Of a stretch of 64,000 nt of DNA, positions 8,555 to 15,373 are shown in pieces. Both the position numbers and the translations under genes were made by a program. Each line of letters opens with the position of its first letter. The first letter of the stretch is position 1. The notes under the pieces were generated by a model. It was given only the letters and a program-made list of their open reading frames with translations, ran no database searches and had not been told where the DNA came from. Origin of the DNA: an uncultured Eubacteriales bacterium (lineage in GTDB: Bacteria; Bacillota; Clostridia; Christensenellales; CAG-138); contig UREK01000002.1 in assembly GCA_900546845.1 (NCBI GenBank), positions 34,753 through 98,752 of the forward strand, given 5' to 3'.

Positions 8555-8598
8555 AACCCACTATGTCATCTTTCATTTTGAAAGTGTCATAGTGGGTT
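8555..8598 (+). terminator. Long hairpin after the ParB-like gene
   Basis: An 11-bp outer stem (8555-8565 with 8588-8598) encloses a second 6-bp stem (CTTTCA with TGAAAG). It begins 19 bases after the stop. The downstream sequence is only moderately T-rich (GTTCGTTTTCGG), so it may be a terminator or a boundary inverted repeat. Confidence 0.6.
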
Positions 8599-8699
8599 AT
8601 GTTCGTTTTCGGTTTATTCTTTACTGGTTCCGAGAAACTTCTTTATGAAGCCTTCCCCAAGCACCGCTCTTTTTCGTTGTGAGGTTCCCCACTGTTTTC

Positions 8700-9608
8700 T
8701 TAATTCCCACCGCCAAACAGGCGAGAGAAAAAGTCGCCTATCTTCCCGAAGAAAGTCTTAATGCTGTTTGCAAATTCGCTCAGCTTGGATTCTACCTTTT
8801 TTGCGCCCTCGAGCGTTTTGGTAAGCGAGACGAGCTTATCCTGAAGTTGCTTGATATCGAGCTTCTCCAGACTGCGGCAGAGCTTCAAAAGCTGTTCCAC
8901 CTGTGCGTCCGTGATGGAAACGTTATATGCTTCCGCAATGCTCTTGATTTCAGCACGTACCTCGTCATCCGTCATGTTCTGGGTCTGATCCAGGATTTTC
9001 TTGAGCTCGTTGACGATTTGGATAGCTTCTTCGCTGCCGATATATTCCGCGAGTTCGCCAGTCGTGACTAACTCCTCAACGCCGATGGTCTTAGCGATTT
9101 CGGAAAGCGTCGTACCTGTGATGTCTTCATACGCCTTGTAAATGCCGGTAAGCGCGGCGGTGCCGGAAACGTCAAACGGCGCGCTTACCTTTACCTCCGC
9201 ATCCGTGATGCCTGCGGTCACAAGCGCGTTCATATACATTTCACTCGTGCACCAATTAATGTTATTGGTGCTGATCTTCAGCCCCTCGCCTTCCGGAAGC
9301 GTCTTGATGTAAATGCAGGAGAGGGCTACGCTGCCAATCTTGCGTTCCGGTGCGATTCCTTCAAGATACGCGCGCTCGTCCGCATTGGTCACGATAATTT
9401 CCGCAACGCTGCCGCGCTCGACGCCGAAGTCCTTATAAATCTGGGCGATCTGCGTCTCATCCAGGTTTGCGCCGATAGTCACACGCACTTCGCTGCCATC
9501 CTCCGCCGGCGTCAGGACCGGTTCTCCTTCCTCGTCCGCAAATGCTGCGGACGGCAGGATCAAGAAGCAAAGCAGGAGCGTAAGAACGGCTGCAATCGTC
9601 TTTTTCAT
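8700..9608 (-). CDS. Secreted DUF1002 domain protein
   Basis: About 302 residues with a clear Sec signal peptide (basic KK, hydrophobic core, AFA-DEE cleavage region near residue 25). The body contains the DUF1002 pattern: IGANLDETQIAQIYKDFGV followed by IIVTNADERAYL, then SCIYIKTL and the NINWCTSEMYMNAL segment. The C-terminal third is helical and ends in a Gly-rich GGGN. Start is chosen at 9608, nine bases after GGAGG; an ATG two codons upstream is only three bases from that site. DUF1002 proteins are common extracellular proteins of Firmicutes without a known activity. It has its own TATAAT box and is the only gene of its unit. Confidence 0.88.
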   Translation of the reverse strand: MKKTIAAVLTLLLCFLILPSAAFADEEGEPVLTPAEDGSEVRVTIGANLDETQIAQIYKDFGVERGSVAEIIVTNADERAYLEGIAPERKIGSVALSCIYIKTLPEGEGLKISTNNINWCTSEMYMNALVTAGITDAEVKVSAPFDVSGTAALTGIYKAYEDITGTTLSEIAKTIGVEELVTTGELAEYIGSEEAIQIVNELKKILDQTQNMTDDEVRAEIKSIAEAYNVSITDAQVEQLLKLCRSLEKLDIKQLQDKLVSLTKTLEGAKKVESKLSEFANSIKTFFGKIGDFFSRLFGGGN

Positions 9609-9689
9609 TATCATATTCCTCCAAAAGTAAGCATGCTGCCGGAGAAAGATCCGACAGCTGTATTATAGCACATCAACAGACGCAATATT

Positions 9690-10781
9690 TCAAACGAAGT
9701 GTAAACTCTCCGTTTGGCACCAACCGAGCACGCCCTCCCGCTTGACGAAGCAGCGCCGCCTGCCCCGCTCCACAATGGAAACCATATCTCCCGCCGAAAG
9801 TGGGAGCCAATAATCCGTATGGTCATAGGCGCATTGCCTCCCATCTGAAAAAAATAGCTTCCCGTTTGGAATCCAGAGCGTACGCCCAGTATATAGATTC
9901 CGGCAAAGGCTTTCCTCCGTCCCTTTTTCTAAGATTTCGACTTCTTTGTGCTGCCAAACAACCGAAGCCGGTTCTGCGGAGGCGGCTTGCGGACGCAGGA
10001 CGACTGCCTTTGGAAGCGCGTCCGCCCACGCAGTGGTAAACGCGCTGCATCCATTTTCATAGATCAGTGCATTGAGCTGGCCGGAACTTCTTACGCCGTT
10101 CCCACCGTCAATGCAGATCACTTTCCTTTGCAGGTCAAAAATCGGATTGCAGGTCAGAATATCGCCGGTAAAATCGCTGTAGTTCGGCGTCGGCATGTGC
10201 CCCGCTACCACATATTTTTGGAACGCAGGCGCTTCATGCAGGAAATCATCGCGCCGGAGACAGCGTTCCGCCTCCTGCTCATGCAAATTCCCGGCATCCA
10301 GCCCCGCGTGTACGAAGATGAAATCCTCGCTTTCGATGATGTGCGGAAGCCCGGCAAGCCACGCAAAGAGAGCTCCATATGCAGCTTCCAGTCGGCGGGC
10401 AATCTCCTCCGGTGTGTATGCGTGCGGATCGAGTCCCAACTCCGCGCACATGTCACACAAAAGGGAGTTCCTGCGCCAGTCCATATACTGCACAAGATCT
10501 ACTTTATATAGCCCGGCTTTGAAGTCCTCCCAAAGCGTATCGCAATTTCCCTGCAAGGCATATGCGTTTCCGGCTGCGCAAAGGCGCATCACAAGCCGCA
10601 GCGTAAAAAGACTGTCCTGCCCCTTTTCGATATGGTCGCCGAGCAAAACAAGAGCGTCCGCTTCGCAAAAGCCGATCTGTTCCAGCAAGCGTTCCAGCAG
10701 GCGGCCGTTTCCATGTACGTCGCTGATAGCGATGACGCGCTTTGCGCCGTAAAAAGAAACGTTTTTCACCCGCGCTTTCAC
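9690..10781 (-). CDS. Calcineurin-like (PPP family) phosphoesterase with C-terminal SH3-like domain
   Basis: 363 residues. The N-terminal 250 carry all PPP/metallophosphatase signatures in order: ISDVHGN, LLGDHIEKG, QGNCD, VHAGLD and VAGHMPT, with the final CIDGGNG. These build a dinuclear metal site that dephosphorylates Ser/Thr-phosphoproteins or nucleotides. Residues from about 265 form a small beta domain (LYTGRTLWIPNGKLFFSDG and the YWLPLSAGDMVSIVE segment) resembling an SH3-like/bSH3 module. The start overlaps the stop of the upstream GNAT gene by four bases, so the two are translationally coupled. A bacterial PP1-like phosphatase is likely; the substrate is unknown. Confidence 0.85.
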   Translation of the reverse strand: MKARVKNVSFYGAKRVIAISDVHGNGRLLERLLEQIGFCEADALVLLGDHIEKGQDSLFTLRLVMRLCAAGNAYALQGNCDTLWEDFKAGLYKVDLVQYMDWRRNSLLCDMCAELGLDPHAYTPEEIARRLEAAYGALFAWLAGLPHIIESEDFIFVHAGLDAGNLHEQEAERCLRRDDFLHEAPAFQKYVVAGHMPTPNYSDFTGDILTCNPIFDLQRKVICIDGGNGVRSSGQLNALIYENGCSAFTTAWADALPKAVVLRPQAASAEPASVVWQHKEVEILEKGTEESLCRNLYTGRTLWIPNGKLFFSDGRQCAYDHTDYWLPLSAGDMVSIVERGRRRCFVKREGVLGWCQTESLHFV

Positions 10782-11332
10782 CGAGCGCCCTCCTTGGCCG
10801 CAAAGTATTCTTCCCGCAAAATGGAATAGCAGCAGGAGTCGAGCACAACGTCGTCATATCGCCGGTTCGTCCGTCGGAGTGTGCCTTCATATTGGAAACC
10901 GCATTTTTCGATCACGCGGCGCGAGCGCACGTTGAACGGAAAGTGGCAGACGCTTACGGTTTCGAGCCCCATTTCCTCAAACGCAAAGGCGATTACGCGT
11001 TTCGCCGCCTCCGTCGCATAACCATGACCCCAGGCTTCCTCCGCCAGCACATAACCGAGCATCCGGGATTTGATCTCGCTGGACCGCATCGCGTCGCGGT
11101 GCAGGCCAAGGGAGCCAATCAGCCGCCTGTCTGTCCGGAGGGTAACGGCCCAAGTTTCGTCTTCCTTTATGAAGTTTTCTATAATTGTGCGCGTCTCTTC
11201 GATGGAAGCATGTGGCTTCCACCCTGCTGCCGGGCCGACAACCGGGGACTGCGCGTAGGTTGCAAACATCGCTTCCGCGTCGCTTTCCTGCCAGGGACGC
11301 AGGAACAGGCGCTCTGTTTCAAGCGGTTTCAT
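10778..11332 (-). CDS. GNAT family N-acetyltransferase, RimJ/RimL type
   Basis: 184 residues beginning with the RimJ-like ETERLFLRPWQESDAEAMF. Motif A for acetyl-CoA binding is seen as LAEEAWGHGYATEAAKRVIAF and motif B as NVRSRRVIEKCGFQYEG. Such enzymes acetylate the alpha-amine of ribosomal proteins, other N-termini or small amines. The ATG at 11332 follows GGAGG at good spacing. The stop overlaps the start of the phosphoesterase gene (ATGA-type), giving a two-gene operon. It is the last housekeeping gene before the accessory island. Confidence 0.9.
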   Translation of the reverse strand: MKPLETERLFLRPWQESDAEAMFATYAQSPVVGPAAGWKPHASIEETRTIIENFIKEDETWAVTLRTDRRLIGSLGLHRDAMRSSEIKSRMLGYVLAEEAWGHGYATEAAKRVIAFAFEEMGLETVSVCHFPFNVRSRRVIEKCGFQYEGTLRRTNRRYDDVVLDSCCYSILREEYFAAKEGAR

Positions 11333-11731
11333 CTTGATCCCTCCATTCGCAACGTTTTACCGATTTGATTCCACTATGATAGCCTAATTTTAAAGATCTG
11401 TCCAGGCTGACAGTTGGCAATTCCCAGGAGCGTTGAAAGGCATTTTCCAACTGAAATGCCTTTCTGCACCAATCTTTCCTTATATGACTACACGGAGCGC
11501 GCCAACGCCGCAAGCAAACCGCAGCGGGCAAGATTGAGCTGCTCTTGCTCCTAAATTTATCTCTCCGGCATTGAAAACCACATGGGCGCAAAGTGCCTAA
11601 ATCTAAAGATTTCTACAAGGTTTCTCTTTGTAGCAGCACTATTGTCTCGGTGGTGCAGCCCCTTTCCAGCCGATGGGCCAGGAACACAGAGTGAAATATT
11701 CTGTTCCACCGCCATCCAATACAGCGGAGAT
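11333..11731. other. Gene-poor left flank of the accessory island
   Basis: No gene I can support. It has one clean hairpin (11436-11445 with 11454-11463) and the phrase ACACGGAGCGC also found near 765. Short frames on both strands look like translated debris of a larger mobile element. Confidence 0.4.
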
Positions 11732-12106
11732 TCATGAGAAACGAGACAAAAAGCGAGTCGTTCTAAAGCTGATTGCTCCACCGATGGTGTCTAATTCATT
11801 AACAACATAGATTGCGGCATTATTGTCAGCAGATGTGAGGTAAACGCGCACATAGTTTTTCGCGACGGAAATGCTGTAGTTTTCGACTCCTATAGCAGAC
11901 AATAGTAACCGCTTTGCATCTATCTTGTTATACAAATCTTTAAGATACCGGTAAGAGTAATCACACTGAGTGAAACTCACATCAATATTTCCAACATTGG
12001 TTAATACAGTAGCTTTATTCTCATCTGATAGATCTGTCAGACCGACTTCGATTCTCTCTGTATCAAAGTTATAATAGCAGCCTCCGTTGCTGCGGATCGA
12101 AGCCAT
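11732..12106 (-). pseudogene. Fragment of an unidentified secreted-type protein
   Basis: The middle of this frame (from about GCYYNFDTERIEVGL to VNELDTIGGAISF) has convincing alternating beta/alpha protein character and low-GC codon use. The first and last ten codons do not fit, and the frame starts inside sequence shared with the next fragment. I read it as an internal piece of a larger protein joined to unrelated DNA at both ends. The strand-helix pattern vaguely recalls pro-domains of S1-type secreted peptidases; this is a weak impression, not an identification. No ribosome binding site at the nominal start. Confidence 0.5.
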
Positions 12107-12359
12107 AACCGACCCTCACACCCAAACGCCGGAGCAAATCTATATCCAAAAAGAACAGCTGATGAAACTGTATGCGGCGCTGGATAAGCTGACTGCCAGA
12201 GAGCAGACCTATCTGTTGTACTGCTATGGCTTTACCGACGGAATTGAGCACCCGCTGATTGGTGCGGCGCTCAATTTCCATCTGAGTGAGAGCCGAACAA
12301 AGAAGGTGGAGGGAGAAGCGATGGACAGCCTGCGTGGGAAGCTGCCGTGGTGGTTCTGA
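12087..12359 (+). pseudogene. C-terminal fragment of a mobile-element sigma-70-like factor
   Basis: About 90 codons resembling the end of the sigma-70 family factors carried by Firmicutes conjugative elements: TPEQIYIQKEQLMKLYAAL, then KLTAREQTYLLYCYGF and a region-4-like helix-turn-helix (IGAALNFHLSESRTKKVEG), ending LRGKLPWWF. An in-frame stop lies just upstream and the N-terminal half, with any region 2, is missing. It abuts the fragment on the other strand, showing a deletion or rearrangement junction near 12090. It cannot be a working sigma factor. Its value is as a marker that an integrative conjugative element once occupied this site. Confidence 0.65.
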
Positions 12360-12554
12360 TGCAATATGTCGCGGCTGACAGGGCTTTGATATACCTTTGT
12401 TCCGCAGATGACACGGCTGGCAGACAGTGCATACCCGCACCGCCTGCCAGCCTTTTTCTGTCGCTTATGCTGCCCCGCAAGGGGCAACCTTTCCCGCCAG
12501 AACGCTGCAACTGGAGCCACACTTTCCAGGGTGTGCTACATTTCCGGCTGCCAT
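12360..12554. other. Non-coding remnant of a conjugative element
   Basis: No gene. It includes a GC-rich hairpin with a GCAA loop (TGCCCC/GGGGCA near 12471-12486) and short repeats such as CACACTTTCCAGGGTGTG. It links the sigma fragment to the oriT-like hairpin, the order found in clostridial conjugative elements. Confidence 0.4.
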
Positions 12555-12606
12555 CTGCTCCACAAAGGTATAACACACTAGACTTTCTGGGGGAAAGTCG
12601 TGTGCC
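12555..12606 (-). other. Candidate oriT (nic hairpin) of a Tn1549-like element
   Basis: On the minus strand a hairpin (GACTTT 12581-12586 with AAAGTC 12594-12599, flanked by CACAC/GTGTG) is followed directly by TAGTGTGTTATAC (12568-12580) and then CTTTGTGGAGC. From memory, Tn1549-type origins of transfer have the same layout: a short ACTTTA hairpin, then the AAAGTATAGTGTG/TTATAC nick region. The similarity in the nick-proximal bases is strong. No relaxase or accessory protein gene remains nearby, so if real this is a relic or a site mobilised in trans. Confidence 0.5.
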
Positions 12607-12738
12607 AACAGGGATGCTGCTCGCCCCTATTGGAAACCCAGAGCCAAAGGGGCTACACCCCTCTGGACACCCCCCTTATGTTCGTGCAGCGGCTATCCAA
12701 CCCATCTAGGTCTGTCAGATTTTTCCTGCTCGAACATG

Positions 12739-12791
12739 AAACAGACACACAGGTTTAACAGCCTATCTATAACAAAATCTGTGTGCTGTTT
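12739..12791. repeat. Imperfect 13-bp inverted repeat
   Basis: AAACAGACACACAG (12739-12752) pairs with CTGTGTGCTGTTT (12779-12791), one bulged A, with a 26-base loop. It lies between the oriT-like hairpin and the next terminator. Could be a protein binding site or an element end. Confidence 0.5.
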
Positions 12792-12813
12792 CGCTGTTAT
12801 GATGCTACAATTT

Positions 12814-12870
12814 GAACAGCATTCTCACGAATCTGATTGATGGTTGCCATCAATGCTGTTCTGGTTTTTT
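12814..12870 (+). terminator. Terminator-like hairpin with alternative stem
   Basis: A 10-bp outer stem (12814-12823 with 12852-12861) runs into TGGTTTTTT, as in a rho-independent terminator. An alternative inner stem ATTGATGG/CCATCAAT (12836-12843 with 12847-12854) overlaps the 3' arm, so two mutually exclusive folds exist. No plus-strand gene directly upstream is intact. Confidence 0.55.
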
Positions 12871-13283
12871 ACCTCAAACGCATTAGGAAGTGATGAAGAA
12901 CAAGTGATTTTACCAGGTAACCAGGTAAAAATCCCCTTTGAGGAAATTTCCTCAGAGAATTTCTCAGTTTTCCTACGGACATTGGGCTTATCCCGACTGG
13001 TGAAGATTCCTAATAATATGAGAGGGCATGGATGGCCACGGATGTATCCTGAAGCAAAAAGGGAATATAAAGATAAGAGAAAGGCTGTTGTCCTTTGGTG
13101 ATAACGGTCTTTCTCTTGCTTTAAATATTGATTTTCCAATCATGTATTTGAATAGTTGGGTTATTCCAGTTTTTCGTTCATAGGCATGTTTATTTCTGAA
13201 TAATAGGCAACATAACAACGAGCAACTTTTTACGGTTGATTACCTTTGGTTTGGATACAAATGAATATGGAGATCCCATTGTT
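12871..13283. other. AT-rich stretch with palindromes, no supported gene
   Basis: No gene with a convincing start. It contains the tandem CCAGGTAA-CCAGGTAA (about 12913-12926), a perfect 16-base palindrome TGAGGAAATTTCCTCA (12939-12954) and an adjacent GAGAATTTCTC (12955-12965). A short frame ending just before 13304 looks like the tail of a lost gene. Confidence 0.35.
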
Positions 13284-13308
13284 GCTTATAGTCCGTTGCC
13301 TTAAAGAC
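13284..13308. promoter_or_regulatory. C-box operator of the restriction-modification controller
   Basis: The left half contains CTTATAGTCCGT (13285-13296) and the right half CCTTAAAGAC (13299-13308), separated like the paired boxes bound by controller proteins. From memory, the Esp1396I operator core is ACTTATAGTCCGTG followed by a TGATTATAGTC half, nearly identical on the left and degenerate on the right. It lies about 57-80 bases before the controller start, the expected place, and its right half overlaps the likely -35 box. Confidence 0.65.
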
Positions 13309-13329
13309 ATCATCCGAGTAATCTATAAA
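13301..13329 (+). promoter_or_regulatory. Promoter of the controller-endonuclease operon
   Basis: Weak TTAAAG (13301-13306), 17-base spacer, TATAAA (13324-13329). The -35 box is inside the right C-box, which fits autoregulation: left-site occupancy recruits polymerase and double occupancy represses. An inverted repeat ATCTAT/ATAGAT spans 13321-13336. Confidence 0.5.
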
Positions 13330-13364
13330 GATAGATAATGTCGATTTATAGGGAGGTGATATTT

Positions 13365-13586
13365 TTGAATATTCAGCAGGCCCTCGGATTGAGAATCCAA
13401 CAGCTACGAAAAGCTAATGGAATGAGCCAAGAGAAGTTCGCTCTGTTTATTGATCTGGATAGGACATATCTTGCCTCTGTCGAAGCAGGTAAAAGAAATA
13501 TTTCCATAGTCAATATCAAAAAAATTGCCGATGGACTCAATATATCGCTCAGTAATTTGTTTGATAATATTGAGAATTTTCTCTAA
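13365..13586 (+). CDS. Restriction-modification controller (C) protein, XRE family
   Basis: 73-residue single-domain helix-turn-helix protein: GLRIQQLRKANGMSQEKFAL, then the recognition helix region DRTYLASVEAGKRNISI and a final IADGLNISLSNLF. Size, fold and position directly before the endonuclease match C proteins, which delay endonuclease expression until the methylase has protected the host. The start is a TTG at 13365, eight bases after an extended consensus ribosome site GGAGGTGAT; the ATG at 13338 is upstream of that site and would be wrong. It is followed 28 bases later by the endonuclease gene and preceded by a recognisable C-box. Much more AT-rich than flanking housekeeping genes. 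Confidence 0.85.
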   Translation: MNIQQALGLRIQQLRKANGMSQEKFALFIDLDRTYLASVEAGKRNISIVNIKKIADGLNISLSNLFDNIENFL

Positions 13587-13614
13587 ATCATTCCAATCAA
13601 AAGGAGAGTAAAAA

Positions 13615-14433
13615 ATGTCAGATTTAATTATTTCCAGCTTCTATGAAAAAATGGCTAATGTAAATTTTGAAGCTTACGGAATACTGGATTCAAGTAACAA
13701 AATTCACACTTTGGGGACTGATTCAAAAATCATTGGCAGAATTTTTGAAATGTTCGCTCAGCCTATTTTGGAACAAATTGCAGCAGAGAATGGATATATT
13801 CTTAAAACGCCAAAATCCCAAACTGTATATCCAGATTTTATCTTAATGAACCCCGAGCACTCCACAGGAAAAATTGCCATTGATATTAAAACTACCTACA
13901 TAGATTCTGACCAGTCTCAGATCAAGTTTACGCTAGGTTCCTTTGGCTCTTATATGCGTAATAATACTAAGAATATAGAATATAAATATACAGATTACAC
14001 AAAACATTATGTTGTCGGTTTTGTATACAAGAGAAATGATGCAGCTCAGGAAAGCCGTGTTTACACTTTCGAAAATCGTTCCCAAATTGCATTTCCATAT
14101 TGTGACGTAAAATATTTTATACAAGAAAAGTATAAAATTGCAGGAGACAAACCAGGCTCTGGGAATACAGAAAATATTGGTTCTTTCTCTACCCGGAAGT
14201 TCTCTGATTTGAAGGAGGGCAAGGGACCTTTCGGTGAACTGGGGCAAGATGCTTTTGATATTTATTGGAAATATTATCCTAAATACAGATCCACAAGTCA
14301 GATATACACTTCGCTTGACGGCTTTTTAGTTTGGCTTCCCCAGAACATTGATTCTGTTAAATTACTACATGATTTTGATGCTGAGGCAGTGCTTCAAAAT
14401 GTTCATCGCTATAAAAATGTTCATGGGAAGTAA
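13615..14433 (+). CDS. Type II restriction endonuclease, EcoRV family (predicted GATATC)
   Basis: 272 residues aligning end to end with EcoRV (245 residues) from memory. The PD-(D/E)xK site is at identical numbers: Asp74 in YPDF, Asp90 and Lys92 in AIDIKTTY, and Glu45 in the IFEMF helix. The DNA-contact segments RNNTKNI and the recognition loop AGD-x2-GSGNT-x-NIGS are also kept, with one change inside the loop (Glu for the second Thr). That predicts blunt cleavage within GATATC. Start ATG at 13615 follows AAAGGAG. It is cotranscribed with the controller gene and converges on the methylase gene. Unlike most broken mobile-element genes nearby it is intact. The C-terminus is about 25 residues longer than EcoRV. 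Confidence 0.92.
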   Translation: MSDLIISSFYEKMANVNFEAYGILDSSNKIHTLGTDSKIIGRIFEMFAQPILEQIAAENGYILKTPKSQTVYPDFILMNPEHSTGKIAIDIKTTYIDSDQSQIKFTLGSFGSYMRNNTKNIEYKYTDYTKHYVVGFVYKRNDAAQESRVYTFENRSQIAFPYCDVKYFIQEKYKIAGDKPGSGNTENIGSFSTRKFSDLKEGKGPFGELGQDAFDIYWKYYPKYRSTSQIYTSLDGFLVWLPQNIDSVKLLHDFDAEAVLQNVHRYKNVHGK

Positions 14434-14461
14434 AAAAGAGGAGAGAAACCTCTCCTCTTTT
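14434..14461. terminator. Bidirectional terminator between endonuclease and methylase genes
   Basis: A perfect 12-bp stem (14434-14445 with 14450-14461), four-base loop, A-run on one arm and T-run on the other. It fills the 33-base gap between two convergent stops and should terminate both transcripts. Confidence 0.85.
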
Positions 14462-14466
14462 ATGTA

Positions 14467-15306
14467 TCAGCGTTTAATTGCCAATACTTCAATCATTGGA
14501 TGCCTGTTGGTTTCCTTAGCGCCTATATGATAGAAATGATCTTGCTCATACCACGTAAAGTCTGACCAATAATTGAATAGATGATCATTTTTTCGGAATT
14601 CGTTTTCTTTCCACATTGATAGGCAAACATTTGCCGGTGTTTTATGCGCATACTCAGCTAATTCAATAGCTTCAGATTCTGGCCACTCACCAACATAGAA
14701 TGTATCTCGTCCAATATATGGCGGATCAAGATAAATATAGTCATTTTCAGTTGCCCCTTCAAAGGCTTTTTGCCAAGAGCAACACTCAAAAGTCCAATCC
14801 TTTCCCTGCATAACTTTTTCTATGTTTACAATTTGGTTGCATATCTTTGTGATATATGCTTTCGAGAATCTATTGGGCTTTTGGCAGAAGGGGACATTGA
14901 ACTTTCCATGTCTATTAAAACGAATCATTCCATTAAAATCCGACCTGTTAAGAAACAAAAAATATAATGGATCTCCATTCTCGTTAAATCTATCCCTCAT
15001 TTCTTTGTAGTATGCAGCACCCTGCTGTTCTAATTTTTCACCATGAATCTCAAGAAATTCTCGTACCATGTGGCTAGTAATAGTTCCGCTTTGAATTCCT
15101 CGATACAAAGCAATGATATACTGATTTTTATCACATAAATATGCTCGTTGAGGTGCAATATTAAATATAACAACTCCAGTCCCAACAAATGGCTCAATCC
15201 ATATTCCAGTTTCATCCCATTTTAGTTTTGCCTTAATAAACGGAACAATTTTTGTTTTAATGCCTTGACATTTTATCGGTGGCACAAGGACTTTGCTACT
15301 ATCCAT
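14467..15306 (-). CDS. DNA adenine methylase, D12 class (M.EcoRV/Dam type)
   Basis: 279 residues of the class alpha N6-adenine methyltransferases. Motif X/I is seen as VPPIKCQGIKTKIVPFI and EPFVGTGVV (AdoMet binding), and motif IV as DYIYLDPPY (catalytic DPPY). The segment NRSDFNGMIRFNRHGKFNVPF is typical of the Dam/M.EcoRV target domain. Partnered with the EcoRV-like endonuclease it should methylate adenine in GATATC and protect the chromosome. ATG at 15306 follows GGAGG. It has its own promoter region and is transcribed toward the endonuclease, so the pair is tail to tail. Low GC like its partners. Confidence 0.92.
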   Translation of the reverse strand: MDSSKVLVPPIKCQGIKTKIVPFIKAKLKWDETGIWIEPFVGTGVVIFNIAPQRAYLCDKNQYIIALYRGIQSGTITSHMVREFLEIHGEKLEQQGAAYYKEMRDRFNENGDPLYFLFLNRSDFNGMIRFNRHGKFNVPFCQKPNRFSKAYITKICNQIVNIEKVMQGKDWTFECCSWQKAFEGATENDYIYLDPPYIGRDTFYVGEWPESEAIELAEYAHKTPANVCLSMWKENEFRKNDHLFNYWSDFTWYEQDHFYHIGAKETNRHPMIEVLAIKR

Positions 15307-15373
15307 TTATATGTTTCCTCCGGTATAAACGACCTTTTCTATATTCTTACATAGTATCAACACATTTTGTTTA

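Noticed and set aside
12844..13101. An 85-codon plus-strand frame in the accessory island
   Set aside because: Begins inside the terminator hairpin and runs across palindromes; no ribosome site and no recognisable fold.
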